Positions 26,205-35,120 of a stretch of 64,000 nt of DNA are shown piece by piece. The stretch is from Lebetimonas sp. JH292 (GTDB lineage Bacteria; Campylobacterota; Campylobacteria; Campylobacterales; Nautiliaceae). The stretch's first letter is position 1. Every line of letters begins with the position of its first letter. The DNA lies in contig NZ_ATHQ01000001.1 in NCBI RefSeq assembly GCF_000523275.1, positions 62,001 through 126,000 of the forward strand. Reading direction: 5' to 3'. Both the position numbers and the translations under genes were made by a program. The notes under the pieces were generated by a model that was given only the letters and a program-made list of their open reading frames with translations, did no database searches and was not told where the DNA came from.

Positions 26205-27846
26205 GCTTTTGGGAAATTGCACTAATTATCCTTTATCTGTTTGCTTTGGCATATCTTGGATGGATGGGTTATTCAAAAACAAAAAATTCAACAGATTATC
26301 TTTTAGCGGGACGTGAGGCACATCCGTTTGTAATGTCTCTTAGTTACGGTGCCACATTTATTTCAACCGCTGCAATCGTCGGATTCGGTGGAGTGGCGGC
26401 ATGGCTTGGAAATTCGCTTTTGTGGCTTACCTTTTTAAATATTTTTGTGGGGATTTTTATTGCATTTGTTTTTATAGGTGATCCGACAAGAAAAATGGGA
26501 TTAAGGCTTGACGCCCACACGTTTCCTGAGTTTTTGGGCAAAAGATATGATTCAAAATTTATTCAGATTTTTGCAGCGCTTATAATTTTATTTTTTATGC
26601 CTTTGTATGCCACGGCTGTACTAATCGGAGGTGTTCAGTTTATCAGTGTCTATTTTCATGTGGATTATCACATAGCATTATTAATATTTTCACTGATAAT
26701 CACTGCTTATGTTTTAGCAGGCGGGCTCAAAGGGGTTATGTATACCGATGCACTTCAGGGTTCAATAATGTTTTTAGCTATGATTGTTTTAATAGTAATG
26801 GTGTTTTATTCACTGGGGGGAATAAACGAAGCGTTTGCAAAACTTGATAACGTTTGGCAAATTACGGTAATAGACAAGCTTTCAAATACCGATTTAAAAG
26901 ATTTAGTTCCAAGAAGCGGTGATTTTATGATGAAATTATCTCAGATATGGGGATTTCAGGGCTGGAATAAAATGCCGTCATTTTTATCTCCGGGTTGGCT
27001 TTTTGTAATAACCACAATTACCTTGGAGTTGGAATTGGGGTTCTGGCCCAGCCACAGCTTATAGTTAGGTTTATGACGGTAAAAAGTAAAAAAGAACTAA
27101 ACCGTGCAGTTTTAATAGGAGGGATTTTTATTTTGGCAATGACTGGTGTTATTTTTATTGTGGGAAGCTTAAGCAATGCATGGTATTTTGAAAATTACGG
27201 AGGTAAAAACGCCCTTGAAGCGGCGGGGGCAATTGGAAAAGTAATCCCCCATTTTATAAATACGGCAATGCCGCACTGGTTTGGATTTATTTTCCTTTTT
27301 GCTCTTATCTCAGCAGCAATGTCCACTTTATCAAGTCAGTTTCACACAATGGGGACGGCTGTCGGCAGGGACATTTTTGAAACACTCGGGGCTGATAAAA
27401 ACAAAACTACTTTATGGACAAAAATCGGAATTGTCATTGTAATTCTGTTTTCAGTATTTTTAGCTTTTAAATTTCAAAAGGCCCCGGCAATTATTGCGAG
27501 AAGTACGGCTATTTTCTTTGCACTTTGCGCATCTGTATTTTTACCTTCTTTTATTTTTGGGCTTTTTTCAAAAAGAATCACTAAAACAGCGGCAATTTCA
27601 AGTATGTTTGCCGGATTTTTTGTATCGCTTTTTTGGCTTTTATTTTGTCATTTTAAAGAAGCAAAAGCTTTGGGCGTTGCCAAGGCGCTTTTTGGTGTAA
27701 ATTCTATTTTGGGCCACAGCAAATGGGCTTTTGTAGATGCCATGGTTATCGCCCTTCCTCTTTCAACAATAACTTTAATAATAGTTACAATGATTACAAA
27801 ACCTGACACAAAAACGATAAAAAAAGCTTTTGGCATTAGAGGATAA
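26201..27846 (+). pseudogene. Sodium:solute symporter (SSS family), single-base frameshift
   Basis: Two frames make one transporter. The first (26201-27064) has the SSS start, STDYLLAGR (about 29-37), GATFISTAAIVG and ALQGSIMFLAM, and ends after FVITTITL. The second resumes at LGVGIGVLAQPQLIVRFM and runs to 27846 through MSTLSSQFHTMGTAVGRD. One more G in the GG near 27024 joins them (TLGVGIGV); the 1646-bp span is one base short of 549 codons, giving a 548-residue protein of normal size with about 13 helices. The QPQLIVRFM and STLSSQ motifs suggest a monocarboxylate/acetate-type substrate, which is inference. The 3' end overlaps the convergent antiporter by 11 bp. Confidence 0.87.
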
Positions 27847-28975
27847 AATCTTCCAGCTCTTCCTCTGTAATTTCACTCGGCATTCTTTTCATTAAAACAG
27901 AGGCGGCCAAAGATGTTGAAATTATAATTAATAACAGAGAAACATAAGTATTTACATCAATAATTTTAAATTCAAGTCCAAAAACACTCGCCACTATTCC
28001 AAATGTAAGTCTCATATTAAAAAAAAGCCCCGCAATTTTATATACAGTTTTTTTAAAAAAAGGTTTTGTCGCAATTACGGTCGCCAGATATTTTGTGCCA
28101 AACGCTATAATTCCAAGTATTATACTCAAAAATAAAATCTTAAAATTAATAACGTCAAGTTTAATTGAATATCCCGCTTTAAAAAAGAAAAAAGGAGCCA
28201 CAAAACCAAAAATTATAGCCCTTAATTTTTTTTCTATCATTTCATTTTCTTTTAAAAATTCAGAAAAAAATATTCCCAAGGCAAACGCTAAAACAGCTTC
28301 GTTAATATGTATCTCTTTTGAGAGAAAACCGATTGAAATTAAAATTGCAATAATAAACCTTATAGGAAATTCTATATGATTGCCTGTGTATCTGGCAAAT
28401 AATTTTTCACCTAATTTAGGCAAAACAAACATTACTATTAACAGTACGCCTAAAAAAAGAATATTCTGATAATTTATTCCTTCAAACAAAAAGCTCAGTG
28501 AAAACATACTGATTATATCCACAATCATAGCCCCGGTCAGAAGCGTCTGACCGGAATTAAGATGAAGCATATTTTTATCTTTTAAAAGCGGATACACGAG
28601 CGCCAGAGACGTGGTGGAAAGCGCTATGCTTATTAGCAAAGACGCTTTAAGGGAATAAAGTAAAATAAATTTACCAATCAGAAATATTGAAACAAACGGC
28701 AATAAAAAAGAAGACACCCCTATAAAAACGGCTTTTATAAAATTTTTCTTAAGAAGTTTTAAATCACTCTCTATACCCGCAAAAAACATAAGCCCCAAAA
28801 GTCCCACATTTGCCAGAAATTCCGCCCATTTTAAATCACCCATATGGAAAAAATTAGCGGCTATACTTCCCGCTATAATTTCAAAAATAGCAGGGGAAAA
28901 ACTAATCTCAAGTGCAATAATTCCGGCAATTATTATTAATGCCACTACTACCAGACTCTCTATTTCAAGTTTCAT
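27836..28975 (-). CDS. Kef-type cation:proton antiporter (CPA2 family)
   Basis: 379 residues from ATG 28975, chosen because upstream codons overlap uvrC and MKLEIESL starts the first helix. About twelve hydrophobic segments; LGLMFFAGIESDLKLLKKN (about 62-80), STTSLALVYPLL and NEAVLAFALGIFF are typical of the Na+/H+ or K+/H+ exchanger family. No C-terminal TrkA-N domain is present, so it is a membrane-domain-only member. Ion specificity is not predictable. Divergent from uvrC with about 40 bp between starts. Confidence 0.85.
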   Translation of the reverse strand: MKLEIESLVVVALIIIAGIIALEISFSPAIFEIIAGSIAANFFHMGDLKWAEFLANVGLLGLMFFAGIESDLKLLKKNFIKAVFIGVSSFLLPFVSIFLIGKFILLYSLKASLLISIALSTTSLALVYPLLKDKNMLHLNSGQTLLTGAMIVDIISMFSLSFLFEGINYQNILFLGVLLIVMFVLPKLGEKLFARYTGNHIEFPIRFIIAILISIGFLSKEIHINEAVLAFALGIFFSEFLKENEMIEKKLRAIIFGFVAPFFFFKAGYSIKLDVINFKILFLSIILGIIAFGTKYLATVIATKPFFKKTVYKIAGLFFNMRLTFGIVASVFGLEFKIIDVNTYVSLLLIIISTSLAASVLMKRMPSEITEEELEDFIL

Positions 28976-29015
28976 TTTAACCTTTTTTAGTATAATTTTA
29001 TCAAAAAGGAGAATA

Positions 29016-30836
29016 TTGCAAAAAAAAATAAAAAATTTACCGCCCAAACCGGGAGTTTATCAGTATTTTGACAAAAACGGCAAACTGTTGTATGTGGGAA
29101 AAGCAAAAAACCTGAAAAAAAGAGTAAAAAGCTATTTTAGATTTAATCCTTTCAGAGCGGCGGATAATTTAGCCCCGAGAATATATAAAATGATAAATGA
29201 GGCAAAAGAGCTAAATTATATAGTCGTCGAAAGTGAAAGTGACGCACTTATACTTGAAAATTCTTTAATTAAACAGTTAAAACCCAAATATAATATTCTT
29301 TTAAGGGATGATAAAACATATCCTTATATTTATGTGGATATGGATGAGCTTTTCCCGAGACTTGAAATAACAAGAAAAATAATAAAAGGCAAAAATATAA
29401 AATATTTCGGACCCTTCAGCAGCGGTGCGGGTGCAATTTTAAAAACAATATACGAAGATATTCCCCTTGTTCAGTCAAAAAACTGCATAAAAGGAAAAAA
29501 AGCATGCCTTTATTATCAGATAGGAAAATGTTTAGCGCCATGCGTTGGTAAGATTACCCCGGAAGAATATAAAAAATATATAAATAAAGCAATTGAACTA
29601 ATCCTTGACAAAGAAAAAATTCTAAATATTCTTTATAAAAAAATGGAAAAATTTGCCAAAAACCTTCAATTCGAAGAAGCAGCTGAAATCAGAGACAGAA
29701 TAAAATCTATCGAAAATGCCGAAATTTATTCTAATGTGGATTTGGCAAAACTTGAAGATTTGGACATTTTTGTTGTAGAAACATTTAATAATAAGGCTGT
29801 AATAATCAGAATATTTGTAAGGGAAGGAAAAGTAGTCTCCGGCACTCATAATATAATAAATGCTCAAACTGAAATAGATAAAAATGAAACCTATAAAAGA
29901 GCTATTTTAGAATTTTATAACAGAGAAACTCCTTTTACATCCTCAAAAATTTTAGTGGGTGAAGATTTTGAGGAAAGAACTGCTTTAAGCAAATTTTTAA
30001 GTGAAAAATTCAAAAGAAAAATTTCAATAGTTACACCGACCACAAAAGAGAGAAAAAATTTAATAAATTTGGCTAAAATTAATGCAAATGAAATTATGAA
30101 AAACCAAAAAGAAAACAATATTCTATTTGAAATAAAAAAGCTGTTTAATTTACAAAACATACCATATAAAATAGAAGTATTCGACACTTCCCATATGCAT
30201 GGAGAGGCAACAGTCGGGGCAATGGTGGTTTGGGAAAATGAAGAATTCAAAAAGTCTGAATACAGACACTATCATCTTGAGGGAAAAGACGAATATTCCC
30301 AAATGAAAGAGCTTTTGACAAGAAGGGCAAAAAGTTTTGACAAAACACCCCCGCCGGAGCTTTGGCTCATTGACGGGGGGCCTGCCCAGATAAATATAGC
30401 AAAGGAAATAATTGACTCAACAGGAGCAAATGTTGATATTTTAGGCATTGCAAAAGAAAAAATAGACGCTAAAGCCCACAGGGCCAAAGGAAAAGCAAAA
30501 GACAAAATTTATTTTAATTGGAAAATGGATAACGGAGAATACAAAATCGAAAAAATAGAACTTAATGAAAATGATAAAAGACTTATGTTTCTTCAAAAAT
30601 TAAGGGATGAAGCACACAGATTCGCAATTGAATTTCATCGTAAAACAAAAAGAAAAAACGACACTCAAATTGAACTTTTAAACATCAAAGGCATAGGAAA
30701 AGCAAAAATGACAAAACTGATAAACTATTTTGGAACATTTGAAAATATTAAAAACGCATCTTTAAAAGATTTGGAAAAGGTTTTAAATAAAAAAGATGCA
30801 TTGATTTTATATAATTTTTATAAAGAAAAAAAATGA
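29016..30836 (+). CDS. uvrC: Excinuclease ABC subunit C
   Basis: 606 residues. The GIY-YIG nuclease begins at once (KPGVYQYFDKNGKLLYVGKA, about 9-28), a UVR motif lies near 210 (NLQFEEAAEIRDRI), the RNase H-like second nuclease domain near 390-470 (EVFDTSHMHG, LWLIDGGPAQ), and a helix-hairpin-helix near 560 (IKGIGKAKMTKLINYFG). It makes the two incisions around lesions marked by UvrAB. Start is TTG 29016 with AAGGAG four bases away. It overlaps ribF by 4 bp. Confidence 0.96.
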   Translation: MQKKIKNLPPKPGVYQYFDKNGKLLYVGKAKNLKKRVKSYFRFNPFRAADNLAPRIYKMINEAKELNYIVVESESDALILENSLIKQLKPKYNILLRDDKTYPYIYVDMDELFPRLEITRKIIKGKNIKYFGPFSSGAGAILKTIYEDIPLVQSKNCIKGKKACLYYQIGKCLAPCVGKITPEEYKKYINKAIELILDKEKILNILYKKMEKFAKNLQFEEAAEIRDRIKSIENAEIYSNVDLAKLEDLDIFVVETFNNKAVIIRIFVREGKVVSGTHNIINAQTEIDKNETYKRAILEFYNRETPFTSSKILVGEDFEERTALSKFLSEKFKRKISIVTPTTKERKNLINLAKINANEIMKNQKENNILFEIKKLFNLQNIPYKIEVFDTSHMHGEATVGAMVVWENEEFKKSEYRHYHLEGKDEYSQMKELLTRRAKSFDKTPPPELWLIDGGPAQINIAKEIIDSTGANVDILGIAKEKIDAKAHRAKGKAKDKIYFNWKMDNGEYKIEKIELNENDKRLMFLQKLRDEAHRFAIEFHRKTKRKNDTQIELLNIKGIGKAKMTKLINYFGTFENIKNASLKDLEKVLNKKDALILYNFYKEKK

Positions 30837-31603
30837 AAACAGTGGCAATTGGTGGATTTGACGGAATGCACATCGCACATCAGAAAATTTTAAAAAAAGT
30901 GGATTTTTTTATTGTTATAGAAAAAGGAAGCTCAATCACACCGGGGTTTGACAGATGCGAATATACTAATTTAGGGTGTGAATTTATGTTTTTGGAAAAA
31001 ATAAAACATTTAAAACCTGTTGAATTTATAAAAATATTAAAAAAAATGAATGTAAAAAAAATTGTGGTTGGTGATGATTTTAAATTCGGCAAAAACAGAA
31101 GTGGAGATATTAATTTATTAAAAAAATATTTTGAAGTTGAGGTAATAAAAGAGATTAAAATAGAAGAAATCGGGGTGCATGCCCATATCATCAGAAACTT
31201 TATAAAAAACGATATAAAAAAAGCAAATAAATTTTTAGGAAGAAGTTATAAAATCAAAGGAACACCAATAAAAGGTCAGGGGCTTGGAAAAAAAGAGTTG
31301 GTCCCAACAATTAATATAGAACTCTTTAAGCCGTATGTAATTCCTAAAGAAGGGGTTTACATAACCAAAACAAATAATTTTCAATCGCTTACTTTTATTG
31401 GAAAGCGCTCAACCGATGGAAATTTTTCAATTGAGACGCACATAATAAGTGACAATGTAAAAATGGTGAGTAGTGAAAATGGATTTATAGAAATTGAATT
31501 TATTGATTTTTTAAGGGAAAACAAAAAATTTGATACTTTATCTGATTTAAAAAGACAGATTTTAGAAGATATTGAAAATTTAAACGGCAGCTATTGCCAA
31601 TGA
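30833..31603 (+). CDS. ribF: Bifunctional riboflavin kinase/FMN adenylyltransferase (short form)
   Basis: 256 residues, shorter than the usual about 310. The adenylyltransferase half has GGFDGMHIAHQKIL (about 6-19) and VVGDDFKFGKNRSGD (about 75-90); the kinase half has IKGQGLGKKELVPTINIEL (about 145-163). It makes FMN and FAD from riboflavin. ATG lies inside the uvrC stop region (4 bp overlap). The flavin product serves NadB and many oxidoreductases here. The 3' end overlaps a tiny gene on the other strand. Confidence 0.87.
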   Translation: MKTVAIGGFDGMHIAHQKILKKVDFFIVIEKGSSITPGFDRCEYTNLGCEFMFLEKIKHLKPVEFIKILKKMNVKKIVVGDDFKFGKNRSGDINLLKKYFEVEVIKEIKIEEIGVHAHIIRNFIKNDIKKANKFLGRSYKIKGTPIKGQGLGKKELVPTINIELFKPYVIPKEGVYITKTNNFQSLTFIGKRSTDGNFSIETHIISDNVKMVSSENGFIEIEFIDFLRENKKFDTLSDLKRQILEDIENLNGSYCQ

Positions 31604-31654
31604 AGTAGCAATAAGCAAAAATGTTGCTATTAACACCAAAATATCTACTTTCAT
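31580..31654 (-). CDS. 24-residue hydrophobic peptide (putative small membrane protein)
   Basis: A frame far below usual annotation size but with an excellent ribosome site: AGGAGG, then TGAAA, then ATG at 31654. The product is one transmembrane-like helix, MKVDILVLIATFLLIATSL plus a short AIAAV tail. It ends inside the 3' end of ribF on the opposite strand. Size and design resemble regulatory or assembly peptides such as CydX/KdpF-type subunits, but I do not recognise the family. The region between ribF and the ABC-F gene is otherwise unexplained. Confidence 0.55.
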   Translation of the reverse strand: MKVDILVLIATFLLIATSLAIAAV

Positions 31655-31726
31655 TTTCACCTCCTTTGTTATTTTGCAATAAAAGGATAACAAGGTAAAA
31701 TTACAAAAAGATAACAAAGGGCAAAA

Positions 31727-33661
31727 TTGGCACTAATAGATTTATTAAATATAAGCAAAAAATTTGAAGCTCAAAAAATATTATGCAATATAGAATTTCA
31801 TCTTGACGAGGGCGAAAGAGTAGCGCTTATAGGTAAGAACGGAAGCGGTAAATCTACTTTAATGAAAATAATTGACGCCACTATAGAAGCCGATGAGGGA
31901 GAAATAATTACAAAAAACGGCATAAAAATAAAAAGATTAAAACAAACCCCAACATTTCCCATAGGTCTTAGTGTAAGAGAGGCTATTGAAAATGAACTTA
32001 CCGAATTCAAAGAAGCTTATCAAAAATACATGCATTTTGCGGAAGCATATGCAAAAAATCCGGACAATGCTCAAATTCAAATGGAAATGGACAAAATTTC
32101 AAAATTCCTTGATTTCCACAATGCCTGGAATTTGGATGACAGGATTGAGAGAATTTTACACGAATTTGATTTAAAAAAATATGAATTTAAAGATATATCA
32201 CTTCTTAGCGGAGGAGAACAAAGAAGAGTTGCTCTTGCAAGTCTTTTGCTTCAAAAACCGGATGTTTTGCTTTTGGATGAACCGACCAACCATCTTGATG
32301 TGTATATGACTGAATTTTTGGAAGAAATGCTGCTTAAAGAAAAATATACCTTTTTAGTGGTAAGCCACGACAGATATTTTATAGACAGAGTCGCCTCAAG
32401 GGTAATAGAACTTGAAAACTGCCGCCTCAGAAGTTTCAAAGGCGGATATGCAAGTTATTTAAAGCAAAAAGAAGAACTTCTAAAAGCAAAAGAAAAAGAA
32501 TTTGAAAACGAAATAAGACTTCTTAAAAGAGAAGAAGAATGGCTGAGCAGAGGGGTTAAAGCCAGACTTAAAAGAAACGAAGGCAGAAAAAAAAGGGTAT
32601 TGGAACTTAAAGAAAAAGTAAAATACGACAAAATGGAAATAAAACAGATTGAAATGCAGCTAAAGCGGGAACTTTTGGCAAAAGAAGAAGATAAAATCAA
32701 TAAAAAAAAGGTTATGTTCGAAATTGAAAATTTAAGCAAAAGCCTTGGAAATAAATTATTAATAAAAGATTTTAGCACAAGAATTTTACAAAAAGACAAA
32801 ATTGCAATAGTCGGTAAAAACGGGAGCGGAAAATCTACGTTTTTAAAGCTTCTAACAAAAGAGGAAACACCCGATGAGGGAATAATAAAAATCGGGGAAA
32901 ATGTAAAAATAGGTTATCTAGACCAGAGAAAATCAATGCTTAATGACAGCAAAGATTTAATAGAAACTTTTTGCCCAAAAGGAGGAGACAGGGTAAATGT
33001 CAGAGGCAGAAATATGCATGTCTACGGATATTTGAGAGAATTTTTATTTCCTCCGGAATATCTAACAAAAAAAATAGGTGTTTTAAGCGGGGGTGAGAAA
33101 ACAAGAGTTGCGCTTGCACTTCTTTTTACCAAAGATTTTAATGTATTAATTTTAGACGAACCGACAAACGATTTGGATATTCCGACTATTAATATTTTGG
33201 AAGAATACCTAATGAATTATGAAGGAAGTGTAATTTTTGTAAGCCACGACAGATATTTTGTGGATAAAATTGCAAAAAAACTGTTTGTTTTCAAAGGAAA
33301 CGGAATTGTGGAAGAGAGTTTCATACCTTATACGGAATTTCTCGAAATTGAAAAAGAGCTAAAATTAATCGAAAACGAAAAATTAAAAATAGAAAATAAA
33401 AAAAAAGAAAGGCCAAAAAGAAAACAGACAAAACTTTCTTACAAAGAACAGCGTGAGCTTGAAGAACTGCCTGTACTTTTAGAAGAACTTGAAGCAAGCA
33501 TTGCGGAAATTGAAGAATGTTTAAGCAATCCTGATTGCTATAATGAAAAAGGTCTTGTTAACCTAACCGGGGAATTGGAAGAGATTAAAAAACTTTATGA
33601 TGAAAAAGTGGAAAGATATCTTGAACTAGAAGAAAAAAAAGAATCCCTTATACAAGGATAA
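31727..33661 (+). CDS. ABC-F family ATPase (Uup/EttA type, translation factor)
   Basis: 644 residues, no membrane spans. Two ATPase cassettes: Walker A GKNGSGKST near 38 and again near 365, signature LSGGEQRR and LSGGEKTR, and Walker B LLLDEPTNHLD and LILDEPTND. The linker between them is a charged coiled helix (about 240-330), and a C-terminal coiled coil (about 550-644) resembles Uup. ABC-F proteins act on the ribosome, not in transport. Start is TTG 31727 with AAAGGG upstream. Residues about 549-560 (NEKLKIENKKK) come from a period-7 DNA tract. Confidence 0.92.
   Translation: MALIDLLNISKKFEAQKILCNIEFHLDEGERVALIGKNGSGKSTLMKIIDATIEADEGEIITKNGIKIKRLKQTPTFPIGLSVREAIENELTEFKEAYQKYMHFAEAYAKNPDNAQIQMEMDKISKFLDFHNAWNLDDRIERILHEFDLKKYEFKDISLLSGGEQRRVALASLLLQKPDVLLLDEPTNHLDVYMTEFLEEMLLKEKYTFLVVSHDRYFIDRVASRVIELENCRLRSFKGGYASYLKQKEELLKAKEKEFENEIRLLKREEEWLSRGVKARLKRNEGRKKRVLELKEKVKYDKMEIKQIEMQLKRELLAKEEDKINKKKVMFEIENLSKSLGNKLLIKDFSTRILQKDKIAIVGKNGSGKSTFLKLLTKEETPDEGIIKIGENVKIGYLDQRKSMLNDSKDLIETFCPKGGDRVNVRGRNMHVYGYLREFLFPPEYLTKKIGVLSGGEKTRVALALLFTKDFNVLILDEPTNDLDIPTINILEEYLMNYEGSVIFVSHDRYFVDKIAKKLFVFKGNGIVEESFIPYTEFLEIEKELKLIENEKLKIENKKKERPKRKQTKLSYKEQRELEELPVLLEELEASIAEIEECLSNPDCYNEKGLVNLTGELEEIKKLYDEKVERYLELEEKKESLIQG
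33371..33398. repeat. Degenerate 7-nt tract inside the ABC-F gene
   Basis: Coding-strand units GAAAACG, AAAAATT, AAAAATA, GAAAATA. The tract is on the plus strand, so the purine-rich strand is again the sense strand, as at the minus-strand sites. It encodes the start of the Lys/Glu-rich C-terminal coil. Confidence 0.5.
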
Positions 33662-33665
33662 AAAA

Positions 33666-34523
33666 ATGGATACAAAAAAAACTATTAAAAATTCTTATAT
33701 TTTTCTTAAACATTTAAAAGAAGATATTTTGGATGAAATTACACTATATGCCGCAGCTATGAGTTTTTATACAATTTTTTCTCTTGTCCCTATTCTTCTT
33801 ATCATTCTTTCTTTTATAGCAGGCTCTCCTTTTTTTTCGGATATATATGATAAATTGGAAGGTTTTATATCTTCAAACCTGCTTCCTACAAATAAAGAAA
33901 TAATCTCATCTTATCTTCAAAATTTTTTGACAAATTCATCCAAAATGGGAATAATCGGAGGTATTTATATAGTGGTGACATCTATTCTGTTTTTTAATAA
34001 CTTCGAAGAAATAGTCTCAAGAATTTTTAAACAGGATAAAAGGAATATCTGGGAGAGAATAAAACTTTACTGGACAATGATTACGCTTTTTCCGATTCTT
34101 TTCGGAGTTGCTATGTATCTGTCTATAAAATTTCAGTTTTTTCTTGACAAATCCACTTTGACATCATGGATAAAATTCGGGAAAATTCTTCCTTTTTTAC
34201 TTATTTGGATAACATTTTTTTTATCGTATAAAATAGTTTTAATAAACGAAAAAACAACATCAACGCTAATTTCTTCATTTATTGTAACAATCTCCTTTTT
34301 TATAGCTAAAAACACATTTATTTATTATGTGTTGATCAATAAAACATATACATCTATTTACGGTTCCATTGCCACTTTAATGTTTGTGTTTTTATGGATT
34401 TATATTAACTGGATAATCTATATAGGCGGAATTTACTTAATTAAATATTTGGATATAATTACAGAAAAAAAGGAGAAATTATGGATATTTCAAAAATTAA
34501 ACCAACCGAAGATGAAGCAGTAA
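33666..34523 (+). CDS. YihY/virulence factor BrkB family membrane protein
   Basis: 285 residues with six predicted transmembrane segments (first near 35-60: AAAMSFYTIFSLVPILLIILSF, the typical family start). The family (UPF0761) has no firmly established function; some members were once annotated as RNase BN in error. It starts 5 bp after the ABC-F gene with weak AAGGAT, and its 3' end overlaps ppa by 43 bp, an unusually long same-strand overlap that suggests the C-terminal tail is dispensable. Confidence 0.85.
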   Translation: MDTKKTIKNSYIFLKHLKEDILDEITLYAAAMSFYTIFSLVPILLIILSFIAGSPFFSDIYDKLEGFISSNLLPTNKEIISSYLQNFLTNSSKMGIIGGIYIVVTSILFFNNFEEIVSRIFKQDKRNIWERIKLYWTMITLFPILFGVAMYLSIKFQFFLDKSTLTSWIKFGKILPFLLIWITFFLSYKIVLINEKTTSTLISSFIVTISFFIAKNTFIYYVLINKTYTSIYGSIATLMFVFLWIYINWIIYIGGIYLIKYLDIITEKKEKLWIFQKLNQPKMKQ

Positions 34524-34999
34524 ACGCTGTTATAGAAATTCCACAAAGAAGCAATATAAAATATGAAATAGATAAAGTTAGCGGTGCCGTATGTTTAGAC
34601 AGAATTCTTTACGGAAGCCAGTTTTATCCTGCAAATTACGGTTTTATCCCAAATACTCTCGCAGATGACGGAGACCCGATTGATATATTGGTTCTTTCAA
34701 CCGAAAGCGTTGTTCCGGGATGCGTTATTAAATCAAGGGTAATTGGTGTTTTAATAATGGAAGACGAAAACGGGCAGGATGAAAAAATAGTAGCCGTTCC
34801 TGTTACTAAACTGGACCCTCAAATGGCAAAAATTAATTCTTTGGAAGATTTACCTGAAATTAAACTAAATCAAATCAAACATTTTTTTGAAACATATAAA
34901 GACCTTGAGCCAGGCAAATGGGTTAAAGTTACAGGCTTTGAAGGAAAAGAAAAAGCGATGGAACTTATAAATAAAGCTATCCAAAACTATAACAAATAA
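34481..34999 (+). CDS. ppa: Inorganic pyrophosphatase
   Basis: 172 residues, family I. NIKYEIDKVSGAVCLDRIL (about 24-42), YPANYGFIPNTLADDGDPIDILVL (about 52-75, with the DxDPxD metal site) and KIVAVP identify Ppa. It pulls biosynthetic reactions forward by hydrolysing pyrophosphate, including that made by the neighbouring acetyl-CoA synthetase. AAAGGAG lies 5 bases before ATG 34481, inside the preceding gene. Confidence 0.96.
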   Translation: MDISKIKPTEDEAVNAVIEIPQRSNIKYEIDKVSGAVCLDRILYGSQFYPANYGFIPNTLADDGDPIDILVLSTESVVPGCVIKSRVIGVLIMEDENGQDEKIVAVPVTKLDPQMAKINSLEDLPEIKLNQIKHFFETYKDLEPGKWVKVTGFEGKEKAMELINKAIQNYNK

Positions 35000-35120
35000 A
35001 CTCTTTTTTTCTTTTTTTGTTACCAATCTTCACAATATTTAATTGACTTGTCTATTCTTTTTTTTATTTTAACATCATTGATTTACATTTGCATTACAAT
35101 AAACAAAAAAAGGAGTTTCA

